From contig JARLJB010000076.1 in the NCBI GenBank assembly GCA_031291415.1, positions 1-64,000 of the forward strand: a DNA stretch of 64,000 bases, written 5' to 3'. The stretch comes from Telmatospirillum sp. GTDB taxonomy: Bacteria; Pseudomonadota; Alphaproteobacteria; Rhodospirillales; Magnetospirillaceae. The notes under the pieces were generated by a model. That model was not told the DNA's origin and did not search any database. It saw nothing but the letters and a program-made list of their open reading frames with translations. Made by a program: the position numbers and the translations under genes. Positions 1-7,583 of this stretch are shown here, piece after piece (within the stretch, counting starts at the first letter, position 1; every line of letters begins with the position of its first letter).

Positions 1-84
1 CGCTTCGTCAGAAAGCCGCCACAGCCGCCGGAACTGCCGGATGCCGCCTGGATAAATCCGCCAGATAAGAAGGCTGCGGCTTAG
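1..84 (+). CDS. C-terminal end of a truncated gene, product unknown
   Basis: The first frame of the window is open from base 1 to a TAG at 82-84 and encodes 27 residues, a proline- and lysine-rich tail ending in DKKAAA. The composition (many Pro, Ala, Lys) resembles the flexible C-terminus of a larger protein whose body lies outside the window. No domain can be assigned. It would be the last host or island gene before the accessory region. The call rests only on an open frame reaching the window edge, so it could be chance. Confidence 0.35.
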   Translation, partial: RFVRKPPQPPELPDAAWINPPDKKAAA

Positions 85-604
85 AAAATAGGGCTTAAAC
101 TCAGAGCGGAACCTGTCCGGAAATCATTGACACGTTCCGGGACGCCAAGTCAGAGATGTGTTGAACATGTTGTAAATCACCCATGGTCAAAACGGCGACC
201 TCGGGAAAAAGGCGAACTCACCACCGTGATGGCCGGGGATCGGAACGGCCGCGCCGAAATCGTCACCGATCATGGAGAAATCCACAGCATGGACTCGACT
301 GCGAGCTTATGCGAGCGTAGCCAAGGGTTTCGGAGAAACCCGCTCGGCGTTTGAGGGTGCTGTGGTCGGTTCCGATCACCGCAACTTGATATAAAACGCT
401 CCACCAACCAAGCGGCAAAGCGCTGACGGACAGGCCGTGCACGAAGTCCTTCCGGCGCAGGGCAAGCTCCTGCTTAACATCGCCGATTTTTTTTAAACTT
501 GAAGGCCCTTGACGGTTTCCTGTTGAACTGGACGTTACGAATAAAAAATCCACAAATCGAAATAACTTACAAATTGCTGAGTTTTTAAAAACATATCTCT
601 GACG
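85..604. other. Gene-poor stretch at the island edge
   Basis: No convincing gene. Short open frames on both strands have no family resemblance and no good ribosome-binding site. GC falls towards the right, and the bases after about 540 are clearly AT-rich, matching the AT-rich gene that follows. It may hold eroded coding sequence, but nothing can be named. Confidence 0.5.
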
Positions 605-1240
605 TTATGCGTCATTAATATTTGAATTATATAAATAGATGTGTTGTGTGTTATCAAGTTTTTGAATAATTGAGTGCATTGTTTTTTCAATCATATTCAT
701 AGTATTCGTATTTTTAAATGATCTTCTAATTCTGAAAAACCCCCAGATTGCCAATAGAACAATCCACGTGGCGCCATATGTTTTTGCCATAAATCCAAAT
801 GGTAATGATAGCGCCCCCATGAAATTTATACAAAAGTTATTGTATCGAATATAATCATCGTCATGTAAATTCCATATTTTATTTACATTTTCATCATATA
901 TAGCATAATGTATTTTATCAATTTTTTTGTCTTTTTCGTACAGATGTCGCCCTTCGAGCGCAAAATAGAGTATTCTATGACCTGCGCGAAGTGGTACATC
1001 TTTGTTAATGCGAATATGGTGGTCATTGCCATCATTAGTTCTTAACCATATGTCACGCACGATTTCTACATGCGAGATTATTTTTGTCATTCCACCACCA
1101 GTACCATCAATTACCACTGTTCCGCCCCCTCCACGTATATGGGTGTCACTGCGTTGGTCTGTCTGAAGAACAGTGGCTGACAGGACGTGAAACTTCCAGT
1201 CTGTCCCGGTAACGGGGAATGTATTTATCATTTCTGTCAT
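605..1240 (-). CDS. Hypothetical AT-rich membrane-anchored protein
   Basis: This 211-residue product is not recognised as a named family. The N-terminal half has a glycine-rich stretch (RGGGGTVVIDGTGGG) and a charged, beta-looking segment. A hydrophobic region at about 140-170 with the run ATWIVLLAIWGFF is a likely membrane helix, followed by a basic tail. The codon use is strongly AT-rich compared with the rest of the window, which points to horizontal transfer. The gene starts 12 nt after the upstream gene on the same strand, so the two may be cotranscribed. The first ATG has a weak ribosome-binding site and an in-frame ATG three codons later is possible. Confidence 0.6.
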   Translation of the reverse strand: MTEMINTFPVTGTDWKFHVLSATVLQTDQRSDTHIRGGGGTVVIDGTGGGMTKIISHVEIVRDIWLRTNDGNDHHIRINKDVPLRAGHRILYFALEGRHLYEKDKKIDKIHYAIYDENVNKIWNLHDDDYIRYNNFCINFMGALSLPFGFMAKTYGATWIVLLAIWGFFRIRRSFKNTNTMNMIEKTMHSIIQKLDNTQHIYLYNSNINDA

Positions 1241-1252
1241 AATTTTATGCGA

Positions 1253-2239
1253 TTAAGCGCTGACACGCAGTCGCCGCAGACCGTGTTGCCAAGGAATGAA
1301 GATAGGTCGCCGACTGAAGTCGGCGGCAACCTGAACAATAAGTGGCGTCCGCCGGTGAAAACGAACATGCACCTCGGAACCAATGGACGAGACGTCAGCC
1401 GGTATTTGGGTCAATTCAAGAAAGCGGTGCTCGGCCTGTGTTTCGGTGCAAAAGCCATCGAACGAGAGCCGAAAAAGGCCACTGGCGAGCACCATACGGG
1501 TGGGATTGTGAACCGCGCCACCAATGGTGACGGGGATGGGGATGGGGATGGGGTATCGTAATTGTTCAGAGTTCTGTGTTAGTGATATTTTATCACGGCC
1601 GGACAGCCGGCGGCCGATTGTTTCTGAGATTTTATCTGTTATTGAACAATGTTTCTTTTGTGGTAACTCCTGTCGGTCACCAGCGATATTGGTCGGGCAC
1701 AAACATCTGATCATCCATTCAGCTTCGCGGATGTGAGCCCCTAATGCAATAAGGTATTCGTCTACTGATGAAAATGTAGATGTTCGCGTAAGCGTAATTG
1801 AGCGAATATTTTTCTGATATAGTGTCTTCAGATGGTTTATTGCCGATCTTTCGCTAGACACTTCTTTGCAAAAATTACCTATAGTATCGGAAAGTCGTTT
1901 TTTCGTTTTTGGAAATTCTGGACGATCAAGGTTTTTGTTCTTTCGACAAGCAACATCTAGCCGGTGGTGCAGAAATACGCGTTTGTCTTTTTTGACGCCA
2001 GGTTTCATCTCGTCAAGATGCGCTGCAAGGGCATAATAACTTTTTTCTTTGGTTTCTCTGTCTGCGTTCTCCATATCGGCACGTAGACGTTCGGCCTCAT
2101 CAAGCCACTGCTGACAAGCTTCATTCTTATGGAGTTTTGACGCTTTTGGCGTGTTGCCCTTATTCACGGTGGCACTGCTTTTGGTGAGCTTTCGCAGCGC
2201 TTTTGCCTCGGATTCTATAGGGAGTTTCAACGTGCCCAT
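1253..2239 (-). CDS. Hypothetical island protein with a PIPIPIP repeat
   Basis: This 328-residue protein is of unknown function. The frame stays open further upstream, but I place the start at the ATG at 2239 because GGAAGG stands six bases before it; the upstream extension overlaps the HTH gene and looks non-coding. The protein is rich in charged residues, with helical, possibly coiled segments at about 40-130 and basic stretches (KKDKR, KTKKR). A run of alternating Pro and Ile near residue 230 is encoded by the GGGGAT repeat. It lies between an HTH regulator and an AT-rich membrane protein in the integrase island, all on one strand. Function cannot be inferred. Confidence 0.55.
   Translation of the reverse strand: MGTLKLPIESEAKALRKLTKSSATVNKGNTPKASKLHKNEACQQWLDEAERLRADMENADRETKEKSYYALAAHLDEMKPGVKKDKRVFLHHRLDVACRKNKNLDRPEFPKTKKRLSDTIGNFCKEVSSERSAINHLKTLYQKNIRSITLTRTSTFSSVDEYLIALGAHIREAEWMIRCLCPTNIAGDRQELPQKKHCSITDKISETIGRRLSGRDKISLTQNSEQLRYPIPIPIPVTIGGAVHNPTRMVLASGLFRLSFDGFCTETQAEHRFLELTQIPADVSSIGSEVHVRFHRRTPLIVQVAADFSRRPIFIPWQHGLRRLRVSA
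1532..1553. repeat. Hexanucleotide microsatellite (GGGGAT)x3 plus GGGG
   Basis: Three perfect GGGGAT units followed by GGGGT lie inside the unknown gene at 1253-2239, where they encode alternating Pro-Ile. Unit loss or gain would change the protein by two residues without a frameshift. Confidence 0.8.
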
Positions 2240-2336
2240 GGTTAGCCTTCCATTCTCCGCAGCCGGTGGCAACCGAGCGGCCAATTTTTTACGCTCTATG
2301 GTCACTCCGCCGCTACGTTCTTCACTGGCATGGTGA

Positions 2337-2882
2337 TCACTCCGCCGCCGGTGATAGATAGTTGCTTCGAGAAAATTTCCGCACGCTTTCAAGCCGCCGA
2401 TGGCGCATTCCGGCGGGATCAGCCGCAATCATAGTCAGGTAGTTGCGGGCAGTCAGATCCGGAGATGTCCGCCCTTGTTCCCAGTTGCGAACGGTGGCGA
2501 CATCTAAGCCGTAAGCCAACGCAAACTGTTCTTGCGACAACCCAGACTTTTCGCGAACCGCCCGTACATCAAGGGTTGCTGGCGGCTCGGCAATCAATGC
2601 CTCGATGCCACAGCCGGCGAGCTCCGCAATCAGATGCACAATATTTTCGACCATGGGCACTTCGGTCACAAGGTCCGGTTCGCCTTGAACCAGGCGTGTC
2701 ATGAGCCGATGCGCTTGTCCCATGGGCATGTGCCTTTTCGCCAGGGCGATCGCCGCGCCCGGCGTGTTCGGATTAGGACTCGAAATGGCGACGGAGAGCC
2801 GCGCGGGTGAACCGGAGGGCACGCGGTCGATGGCCTTTACCTGCACCCGAGGTCCGAACCGCTCCTTCAACGACGATTTCAT
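2337..2882 (-). CDS. HTH (XRE/MqsA-like) transcriptional regulator
   Basis: The 181-residue protein carries a helix-turn-helix at about 110-160 (REKSGLSQEQFALAYGLDVA followed by VRNWEQGRTSPD), typical of XRE regulators and of the antitoxin-like DNA-binding proteins that sit beside small partner genes. The N-terminal half (SPNPNTPGAAIALAKR, then a QAHRLMTRL segment) looks like a separate small domain. I keep the long start because that N-terminal part looks conserved in style, although it overlaps the 117-residue gene by 110 nt; an internal ATG at 2729 would remove the overlap. The product may repress its own operon. The partner is unknown. Confidence 0.7.
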   Translation of the reverse strand: MKSSLKERFGPRVQVKAIDRVPSGSPARLSVAISSPNPNTPGAAIALAKRHMPMGQAHRLMTRLVQGEPDLVTEVPMVENIVHLIAELAGCGIEALIAEPPATLDVRAVREKSGLSQEQFALAYGLDVATVRNWEQGRTSPDLTARNYLTMIAADPAGMRHRRLESVRKFSRSNYLSPAAE

Positions 2883-3126
2883 CGTATTCCTCCAACGTCA
2901 GTAGGATCGCCCACAAAAGAGCGAACAGGCGTCGATGTCCAAACTGTCTCGGCCCCACATTCTCGCCATGCAAATGAAGCTCGCATAAGCGGAGGGTAGG
3001 GGGCTCATCCTCAATTCGCGCCATGGCCTGCAAAGTGCCGTCCGGTGTTGATATTTCGGCGGTGACAATGGGATCATCCGTCAGGCCATCGAGCAGCGTG
3101 ATTGAGATATCTTTTTCAGTCCACAT
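2773..3126 (-). CDS. Small hypothetical protein preceding the HTH gene
   Basis: This 117-residue product starts at an ATG with a GGA-type site about ten bases upstream. It begins with an acidic, beta-rich half (DISITLLDGLTDDPIVTAEI, then STPDGTLQ) and ends in a basic region with RTSGAGKGHRPRALRFTR. No named domain is recognised. Its 3' end overlaps the HTH gene in another frame by 110 nt, so translational coupling is likely and the pair could form a regulator/partner module. It lies 33 nt downstream of the integrase stop codon and may be read from the same transcript. Confidence 0.6.
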   Translation of the reverse strand: MWTEKDISITLLDGLTDDPIVTAEISTPDGTLQAMARIEDEPPTLRLCELHLHGENVGPRQFGHRRLFALLWAILLTLEEYDEIVVEGAVRTSGAGKGHRPRALRFTRAALRRHFES

Positions 3127-3159
3127 ATACGCTATCCGCGTAGTAGTTTCAAGGGTTGC

Positions 3160-4203
3160 TCATCCGAGCTTTTTGGCGAGGTCTTCGGCTCGGAGATGCG
3201 TATAGCGCTTGAGCATCTGCAACGTTTTGTGGCCGGTTACGCTGGCTGCCTCCATCGGATTCAATCCCTTTTCGAACAGGCGTGACGTGGCTTCATGGCG
3301 CAGATCGTGGAACCGTAAGCCGACGATTCCGGCCTTCTTGCAGGCTTGGCGAAATTCATAAACCACCTGATCGGTATCCGTTGCGAACACCGGCCCGGCC
3401 CGTAACGGTACAATGCCGTCGATGGCCGGTGACAGATTCTCAAGCGCCTTGACCGCCTCGGTGGATAGGGGCACGTCGCGGGCCTCGCCGTTTTTTGTGT
3501 CCAATAGCTTGGCGACCTTCCGCTCAAGATCGACGTTTTTCCATTCCAGGCCGATCAGTTCGCCTTGGCGCATTGCTGTCGCCAGCGCCAAGCGGACGAG
3601 GGGGGCAAGCCATGGCTTCCGGGCAGAACAGGCATTCAACAGGCGCTGTTCCTCGGTCAACGTCAGCGTCTTGCCGTCAACCACCACCTCCTCGAGGTCT
3701 GGTGATAGCCGCCGATCGCGGGCGCGGGCGGCAGCTGGAACCCGAATCTTATCGATGGGGTTGGAGAGGCTTTCCATTCCCCATTCCCGCATGGCGATAG
3801 AAAACAAGTGCGAAATCACCGCCAGATCGTTCCTCACCGTGGTTGGACTGGTGCCGCTGGCTAGGCGCTTATCCCGCCATTCGGCCATGTCGGCGCCCCG
3901 GATCGACGCCAAGGAGCGAGATGCTAGGCCGTCTCGCCCCCAAGCTGCTAGGCGCAGCTTTTCCTGCCGTGCGCCTTTCTTGCCGGGGGTCACTTCACGT
4001 TCATAGCGTTCCAGCGCTTCCTTCAGGGTGGTGTTTTCGGCCTCGGTCCGGTCGACATACACGCCTTTGTCCATTTCGCCTTCGGCGATGCTGGCGAATT
4101 TATCGGCCTTCGCCTTGGTGTCGAATCGCTTGCAGACAGGTTTATAGCCCTTTTTCCGTATTTGGACTTCCCAGCCGTTCGCGTGCTTTCGGATCGTCGC
4201 CAT
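3160..4203 (-). CDS. Tyrosine recombinase / phage-type integrase
   Basis: A 347-residue site-specific recombinase that integrates or excises the element by strand exchange. The N-terminal arm-binding region (about 1-60, MATIRKHANGWEVQIRKKGY) is followed by a SAM-like core-binding domain (about 60-150) and the catalytic domain. The active-site set is complete: Arg212 (MRQGELIGLEW), Lys237, His299 and Arg302 (HDLRHEA), His325 (TGHKT) and Tyr334 (KRYTH). It should therefore be functional. All neighbours on both sides look acquired, so it marks this stretch as a mobile island. I found no tRNA gene or clear direct repeat for an attachment site. Confidence 0.95.
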   Translation of the reverse strand: MATIRKHANGWEVQIRKKGYKPVCKRFDTKAKADKFASIAEGEMDKGVYVDRTEAENTTLKEALERYEREVTPGKKGARQEKLRLAAWGRDGLASRSLASIRGADMAEWRDKRLASGTSPTTVRNDLAVISHLFSIAMREWGMESLSNPIDKIRVPAAARARDRRLSPDLEEVVVDGKTLTLTEEQRLLNACSARKPWLAPLVRLALATAMRQGELIGLEWKNVDLERKVAKLLDTKNGEARDVPLSTEAVKALENLSPAIDGIVPLRAGPVFATDTDQVVYEFRQACKKAGIVGLRFHDLRHEATSRLFEKGLNPMEAASVTGHKTLQMLKRYTHLRAEDLAKKLG

Positions 4204-4348
4204 GGGTCACCACACCACCGTTTCTGTGGCAGTGTGGTAGTATTGTGGTAAAAGTCAACGGTATTTATGTGATAATGAAATCGTGTGGCGGAAAACAGCC
4301 ATTAATGTTTTATCATTGGAGGGCGTTGTGGTGGTTTACGACGCCTTG

Positions 4349-5113
4349 CTAAACCGTCGTAGCTGTGCCTGATTTTGTGCCTGCCGCGCCCGAGGTTATC
4401 AGGTCGTCCTGCGACCCCACGCGGGGGCGAGCTGCCACTCTAGCCGGTATCTGGTCGATGTTGCAGCAGTGGGTTTCAAACGTCGTGGCGACCACCTCTG
4501 GATCGTCCGCCCAGGACTGGCCGCGCCGCGATCCATGGAGGCCGTTCCACAAGGCGGTAAATGCTTCGGTGGCGGATTTGTATCCATCTCCATCACCTCC
4601 GTCGAAAAAGCAGCGGAGTCCCCAGATGTCGATCGTACCTTCCCCGAAGCACTCGACGCCGACCAGGCTGTTCTCTTCGACGATTCCCTCGGTCAGGATG
4701 TCATCGTGGGAGATATCTCGGATTCGCTGCCGCCGCACCTCTGTCACCACCAGCGTCAGGCGGGAAAGGTGCCTTGGCATATGAATGCTTGGGATCAGGC
4801 GCGGCGCCCCATGTTCGGCCGGTATGTCTGCCGCATAGCCGAACGTTTCGCCGAACGGGCCACCCTCAGTGAAAAAGTTTTCCCGGATCCAGATCCTGTC
4901 TCCAGGCCGGACCTCCTGCCAGATCGTCGGGCGGCAGAAATACGGGACGGGAGTGCTACCAATATTCTGATAGATGATCTTTGCTCCGGGCGGCGGTGTT
5001 CTATTTCCCAATAGCACCGGGGCTTTCCACGCTGGCCGCCGGTCCTGGGTCTGCCTGCCGGAGAGGATATTGCGCACCGCAGAGGGGCGGGCGAGCATCG
5101 GGATATCAGTCAT
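4349..5113 (-). CDS. Phage-associated ASCH-like hypothetical protein
   Basis: The protein from the ATG at 5113 is 254 residues. It resembles the prophage proteins of the ASCH-like group: an N-terminal MTDIPMLARPSAVRNILSGR, a PGDRIWIRENF segment, SIHMPRHLSRLTLVVTEV and a RIRDISHDDILTEGI motif. ASCH domains are RNA-binding beta-barrels related to PUA; here the role is not known. The open frame extends upstream, but that part reads as non-coding and covers the toxin-antitoxin remnants. The start overlaps the stop of a 33-codon frame (ATGACTGA), suggesting phage-style packing. It is separated from the integrase start by about 145 nt. Confidence 0.7.
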   Translation of the reverse strand: MTDIPMLARPSAVRNILSGRQTQDRRPAWKAPVLLGNRTPPPGAKIIYQNIGSTPVPYFCRPTIWQEVRPGDRIWIRENFFTEGGPFGETFGYAADIPAEHGAPRLIPSIHMPRHLSRLTLVVTEVRRQRIRDISHDDILTEGIVEENSLVGVECFGEGTIDIWGLRCFFDGGDGDGYKSATEAFTALWNGLHGSRRGQSWADDPEVVATTFETHCCNIDQIPARVAARPRVGSQDDLITSGAAGTKSGTATTV

Positions 5114-5207
5114 CGACGTCGAACATGCCGATGTGAGTTTCTGCGGGCAGCAGACGGAGACGAGGGAGCCTCGCATGGATTGACCCAAACCAGATATGAA
5201 GATGCAT
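5106..5207 (-). CDS. Possible 33-residue phage-type peptide
   Basis: An ATG at 5207 opens a frame of 33 codons (begins MHLHIWFGS, ends GMFDVDD) whose TGA overlaps the ATG of the ASCH-like gene as ATGACTGA. That arrangement is typical of translationally coupled phage genes. There is only a weak GTGGG before the start and no recognised family, so it may be chance. Confidence 0.35.
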   Translation of the reverse strand: MHLHIWFGSIHARLPRLRLLPAETHIGMFDVDD

Positions 5208-5216
5208 CCCACAAAA

Positions 5217-5375
5217 TCACGCCGCCCGTGACGAAACCTCGCCGTCGATCCGCTCCAACCATTCCGTGCGCAGCAGTTCGCCCGGGTGGATCGGTTCGAT
5301 GGTTTTGGTACCCGGCTCGATGATGTCGTTAAAATCGACACGGCCGGCGTCCAGATCTTCACGGCGAATGGTCAT
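5217..5375 (-). pseudogene. Truncated HigA-type antitoxin remnant
   Basis: A 52-codon frame starts at the ATG at 5375 behind AAGGAAA. It has the leader MTIRREDLDAGRV and the signature IHPGELLRTEWLE seen at the start of HigA antitoxins (IHPGEILREEFLE-type). It stops before the helix-turn-helix can form, so the DNA-binding part has been lost. Intact HigA proteins are about 90-110 residues. It directly follows the HigB remnant, preserving the toxin-before-antitoxin order of the HigBA family. Confidence 0.6.
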
Positions 5376-5386
5376 ATCGTTTTCCT

Positions 5387-5475
5387 TCAATGGTCGTCAC
5401 AAAATGCAACGTCGAATGCATCGCCGTCGCGGAACACATGGCGGACGAGCGCTTGTCTTTGAAGGTCTTGATCAC
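5387..5475 (-). pseudogene. Internally deleted HigB-type toxin remnant
   Basis: A GTG at 5475 starts VIKTFKDKR, which matches the beginning of HigB/RelE-superfamily toxins (MIKSFKDK-type). In a different frame the same 89 bases end in VFRDGDAFDVAFCDDH followed by TGA at 5387-5389, which resembles the HigB C-terminus (WRDGDAYDVEIVDYH-type). Both ends of a roughly 280-nt gene are thus present in 89 nt, implying a large internal deletion with loss of frame. The stop lies 11 nt before the HigA remnant start. The toxin cannot be functional. Confidence 0.55.
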
Positions 5476-5484
5476 GGGTCTCGT

Positions 5485-5505
5485 TATATATGCAATGCGT
5501 ATATA
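5485..5505. promoter_or_regulatory. AT-rich palindrome upstream of the HigBA remnant, likely operator
   Basis: Two 10-base arms (TATATATGCA and TGCGTATATA) surround a central A and match at nine of ten positions. The palindrome lies just before the GTG of the HigB remnant, where a HigA-type antitoxin would bind to repress its own promoter. It may be a relic operator or overlap an AT-rich -10 box. Confidence 0.5.
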
Positions 5506-5721
5506 TATTCCAGCTGCGGCAGTCCCGGTATCCTTGCCGGTCGGGAAAGAGCGATGCCGCGGGGCGGGGGCTACTCCAATTCCCTCATCTTTAAGAAGAC
5601 CCACTGATCGGTCGTCTGCTCCTGAGCCTCGACACCGCGTCGACGATCAGAGATCGCGATTTTCGGAAGATTCTACGATGCCCGGATAAGATGGTTGCCG
5701 AATTGGTTGAAAAAATTGGCA

Positions 5722-5749
5722 GGCAGGCCGACGCCGTCGTCGGCCTGCC
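5722..5749. terminator. Strong hairpin before the epimerase gene
   Basis: Perfect 12-bp stem (GGCAGGCCGACG with its complement) around a CCGT loop. On the minus strand it is followed within a few bases by a run of T, so it could stop transcription entering the island; on the plus strand it lies in the leader of the epimerase gene. Confidence 0.5.
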
Positions 5750-5777
5750 ATGGATCCGAGGGACAACGGAGACTGAC

Positions 5778-6671
5778 ATGATGAAGAGAGTTATTTTTAC
5801 CGGGGGAACCGGCAAGGCCGGTCGGCATGCGGTGCAGTATCTGCTGGCCAAGGGCTATTCCGTTCTCAACCTCGATCTCAAGCCGCTCGACCTGCCCGGC
5901 GTGAACACACTCATCACCGATATCACCGACGGTGGCGCGGTCTTCAATGCGCTCACCACCCATTTTGGTTTTGAGGGTTATGACGAGGGACAGCGGCCCC
6001 GCGCGCCCGACGCCGTGGTCCATTTCGCAGCCATCCCACGGGTGATGATCGTGCCTGATAACCGCACCTTCGCCGTCAACACCATCGGCACCTACAATGT
6101 CATCGAGGCGGCGATGAAACTGGGAGTTCGTAAGGTGATCATCGCGTCGTCGGAGACGACCTACGGCGTCTGTTTCGCCGAGGGCGACAAGGATTTCCAC
6201 GCCTTCCCGCTGGAGGAAGACTACGATAGCGATCCCATGGACAGCTACGGCCTCTCGAAGGTCGTCAACGAAAAGACGGCCCGCGCCTTCGCGATGCGCT
6301 ACGGCGCCGACATCTACGCGCTACGCATCGGCAACGTGATTGAGCCGAATGAATATGTGAACTTTCCCGGCTACATTGCCGACCCGATGTCGCGCAAGCG
6401 CAACGCTTGGAGCTATATCGACGCGCGCGACCTGGGCGAGATTGTTCATCTCTGTCTCGAAAAAGACGGTCTCGGCTACCAGGTCTTCAACGCCGTGAAT
6501 GATACCATCACCGTCGACATGCCGACGGTGGAGTTCCTGGCCAAGTACTGCCCGAACACGCCCATCACCCGCCCGATGGGCCTCCATGAGGCGCCGCTTT
6601 CCAATCGCAAGGCGCGCGAAGTTCTGGGCTTCCGCGAAGCCCACCCCTGGCGCAATTATGTCAAACTCTGA
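5778..6671 (+). CDS. NAD(P)-dependent epimerase/dehydratase (extended SDR)
   Basis: This 297-residue protein belongs to the extended short-chain dehydrogenase family acting on sugar nucleotides or similar substrates. The Rossmann motif GGTGKAG lies near residue 10 and the catalytic YGLSK (Tyr-x-x-x-Lys) near residue 160, with the ASSETTYG serine/threonine segment before it. The start is the ATG at 5778, preceded by GGAG; an ATG directly after it is also possible, and the longer frame upstream would include the hairpin. It is the first host-like gene after the island. The substrate cannot be told from sequence alone. Confidence 0.85.
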   Translation: MMKRVIFTGGTGKAGRHAVQYLLAKGYSVLNLDLKPLDLPGVNTLITDITDGGAVFNALTTHFGFEGYDEGQRPRAPDAVVHFAAIPRVMIVPDNRTFAVNTIGTYNVIEAAMKLGVRKVIIASSETTYGVCFAEGDKDFHAFPLEEDYDSDPMDSYGLSKVVNEKTARAFAMRYGADIYALRIGNVIEPNEYVNFPGYIADPMSRKRNAWSYIDARDLGEIVHLCLEKDGLGYQVFNAVNDTITVDMPTVEFLAKYCPNTPITRPMGLHEAPLSNRKAREVLGFREAHPWRNYVKL

Positions 6672-6755
6672 AAATCGATGACCTGAAATCCCTGGCGCAG
6701 CGGTATCCCGTGGATCGCCGGCCGCCTTGCGCTATTTATCGACGGAGAATTTCCG

Positions 6756-7520
6756 ATGCGTGCAGGTTTCGCCGCAATGCTGGTTGTCCTGACATGTCTT
6801 GGCGCCCGGCCTGTCCTTGCGGCCGAAGTGAAAGTCGTGACCGTTGGCGCCTTCCACCCGATCGTTGCCGCCCTGGCTGCCGATTTCGAGCGCGGCAGCG
6901 GCGATACGCTGGTCGAGGTCCACGACACGGCGGGCGCACTGTTGCGGCGCATCGAAAACGGTGAGCGTTTCGACCTCGTCATCCTCACCTTGTCGGCGAT
7001 CATTGATCTGACGGCCCATGGCAAACTGTCCGCCGGCCAGACCGCTAGGCTTGCCCGGGTGGGCATCGGCGTGGCGGTGAAAGAGGGCGCGCCGATGCCG
7101 TCCATCGGCGATGTCGAGGCCTTCAAGCAGGCGCTGTTGGCGGCACCCTCCGTTGCCTATATCGATCCGGCAGCCGGGGGGTCGAGCGGCATCTATCTCG
7201 ACCAACTGTTCGGCCGGCTGGGCATTGCCGGGGCGCTCAAGGACAAGGCGGTCCTGGTGCAGGGCGGTCTTGTCGGCGATCGGGTGGTCGCCGGCGATGC
7301 CGCCATCGGCCTGCAGCAGATCAGCGAATTGCTGGCCGTCAAGGGCCTTCACCTGGTCGGCCCGCTTCCCGAGGCAATTCAGAACTACACCCTTTATGCC
7401 GGCGGCGTCAGCAGCGAGACGGCCCATGCCGAGGCGGCGGAACGGCTGCTCGATTTCCTGCAAAGCGACGCAGCCATCGCCGTACTGAAGGCAAAAGGCA
7501 TGGCGCCGCCGCGGGACTGA
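6756..7520 (+). CDS. Periplasmic molybdate-type (ModA-like) substrate-binding protein
   Basis: A 254-residue exported protein with an N-terminal signal peptide (hydrophobic core AAMLVVLTCLGARPVLA, cleavage after about residue 22). The body reads as the SBP_bac_11 / ModA-like fold: KVVTVGAFHPIVAALAADFE at the mature start, FDLVILT, and the hinge-region ASVAYIDPAAGGSSG-type stretch (SVAYIDPAAGGSSGIY). No permease or ATPase gene is adjacent, so it is an orphan binding protein and may bind a small anion or other ligand rather than molybdate. GGAG lies about ten bases before the ATG. Confidence 0.8.
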   Translation: MRAGFAAMLVVLTCLGARPVLAAEVKVVTVGAFHPIVAALAADFERGSGDTLVEVHDTAGALLRRIENGERFDLVILTLSAIIDLTAHGKLSAGQTARLARVGIGVAVKEGAPMPSIGDVEAFKQALLAAPSVAYIDPAAGGSSGIYLDQLFGRLGIAGALKDKAVLVQGGLVGDRVVAGDAAIGLQQISELLAVKGLHLVGPLPEAIQNYTLYAGGVSSETAHAEAAERLLDFLQSDAAIAVLKAKGMAPPRD

Positions 7521-7529
7521 ACAGTCCCG
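7512..7529 (+). terminator. Hairpin at the end of the ModA-like gene
   Basis: An 8-bp stem CGGGACTG / CAGTCCCG with a two-base loop spans the stop codon. The run after it is only weakly T-rich. It lies in the short gap between convergent genes and could act as a terminator. Confidence 0.35.
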
Positions 7530-7583
7530 TTAGAAAAGGACAGTTTCACCGCCACTCCGCCTTACCTGCCTGGCAAGCCTCCG

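Noticed and set aside
263-553. 96-codon minus-strand frame at the island edge
   Set aside because: No recognisable domain and no good ribosome-binding site; insufficient to call a gene or a transposase remnant.
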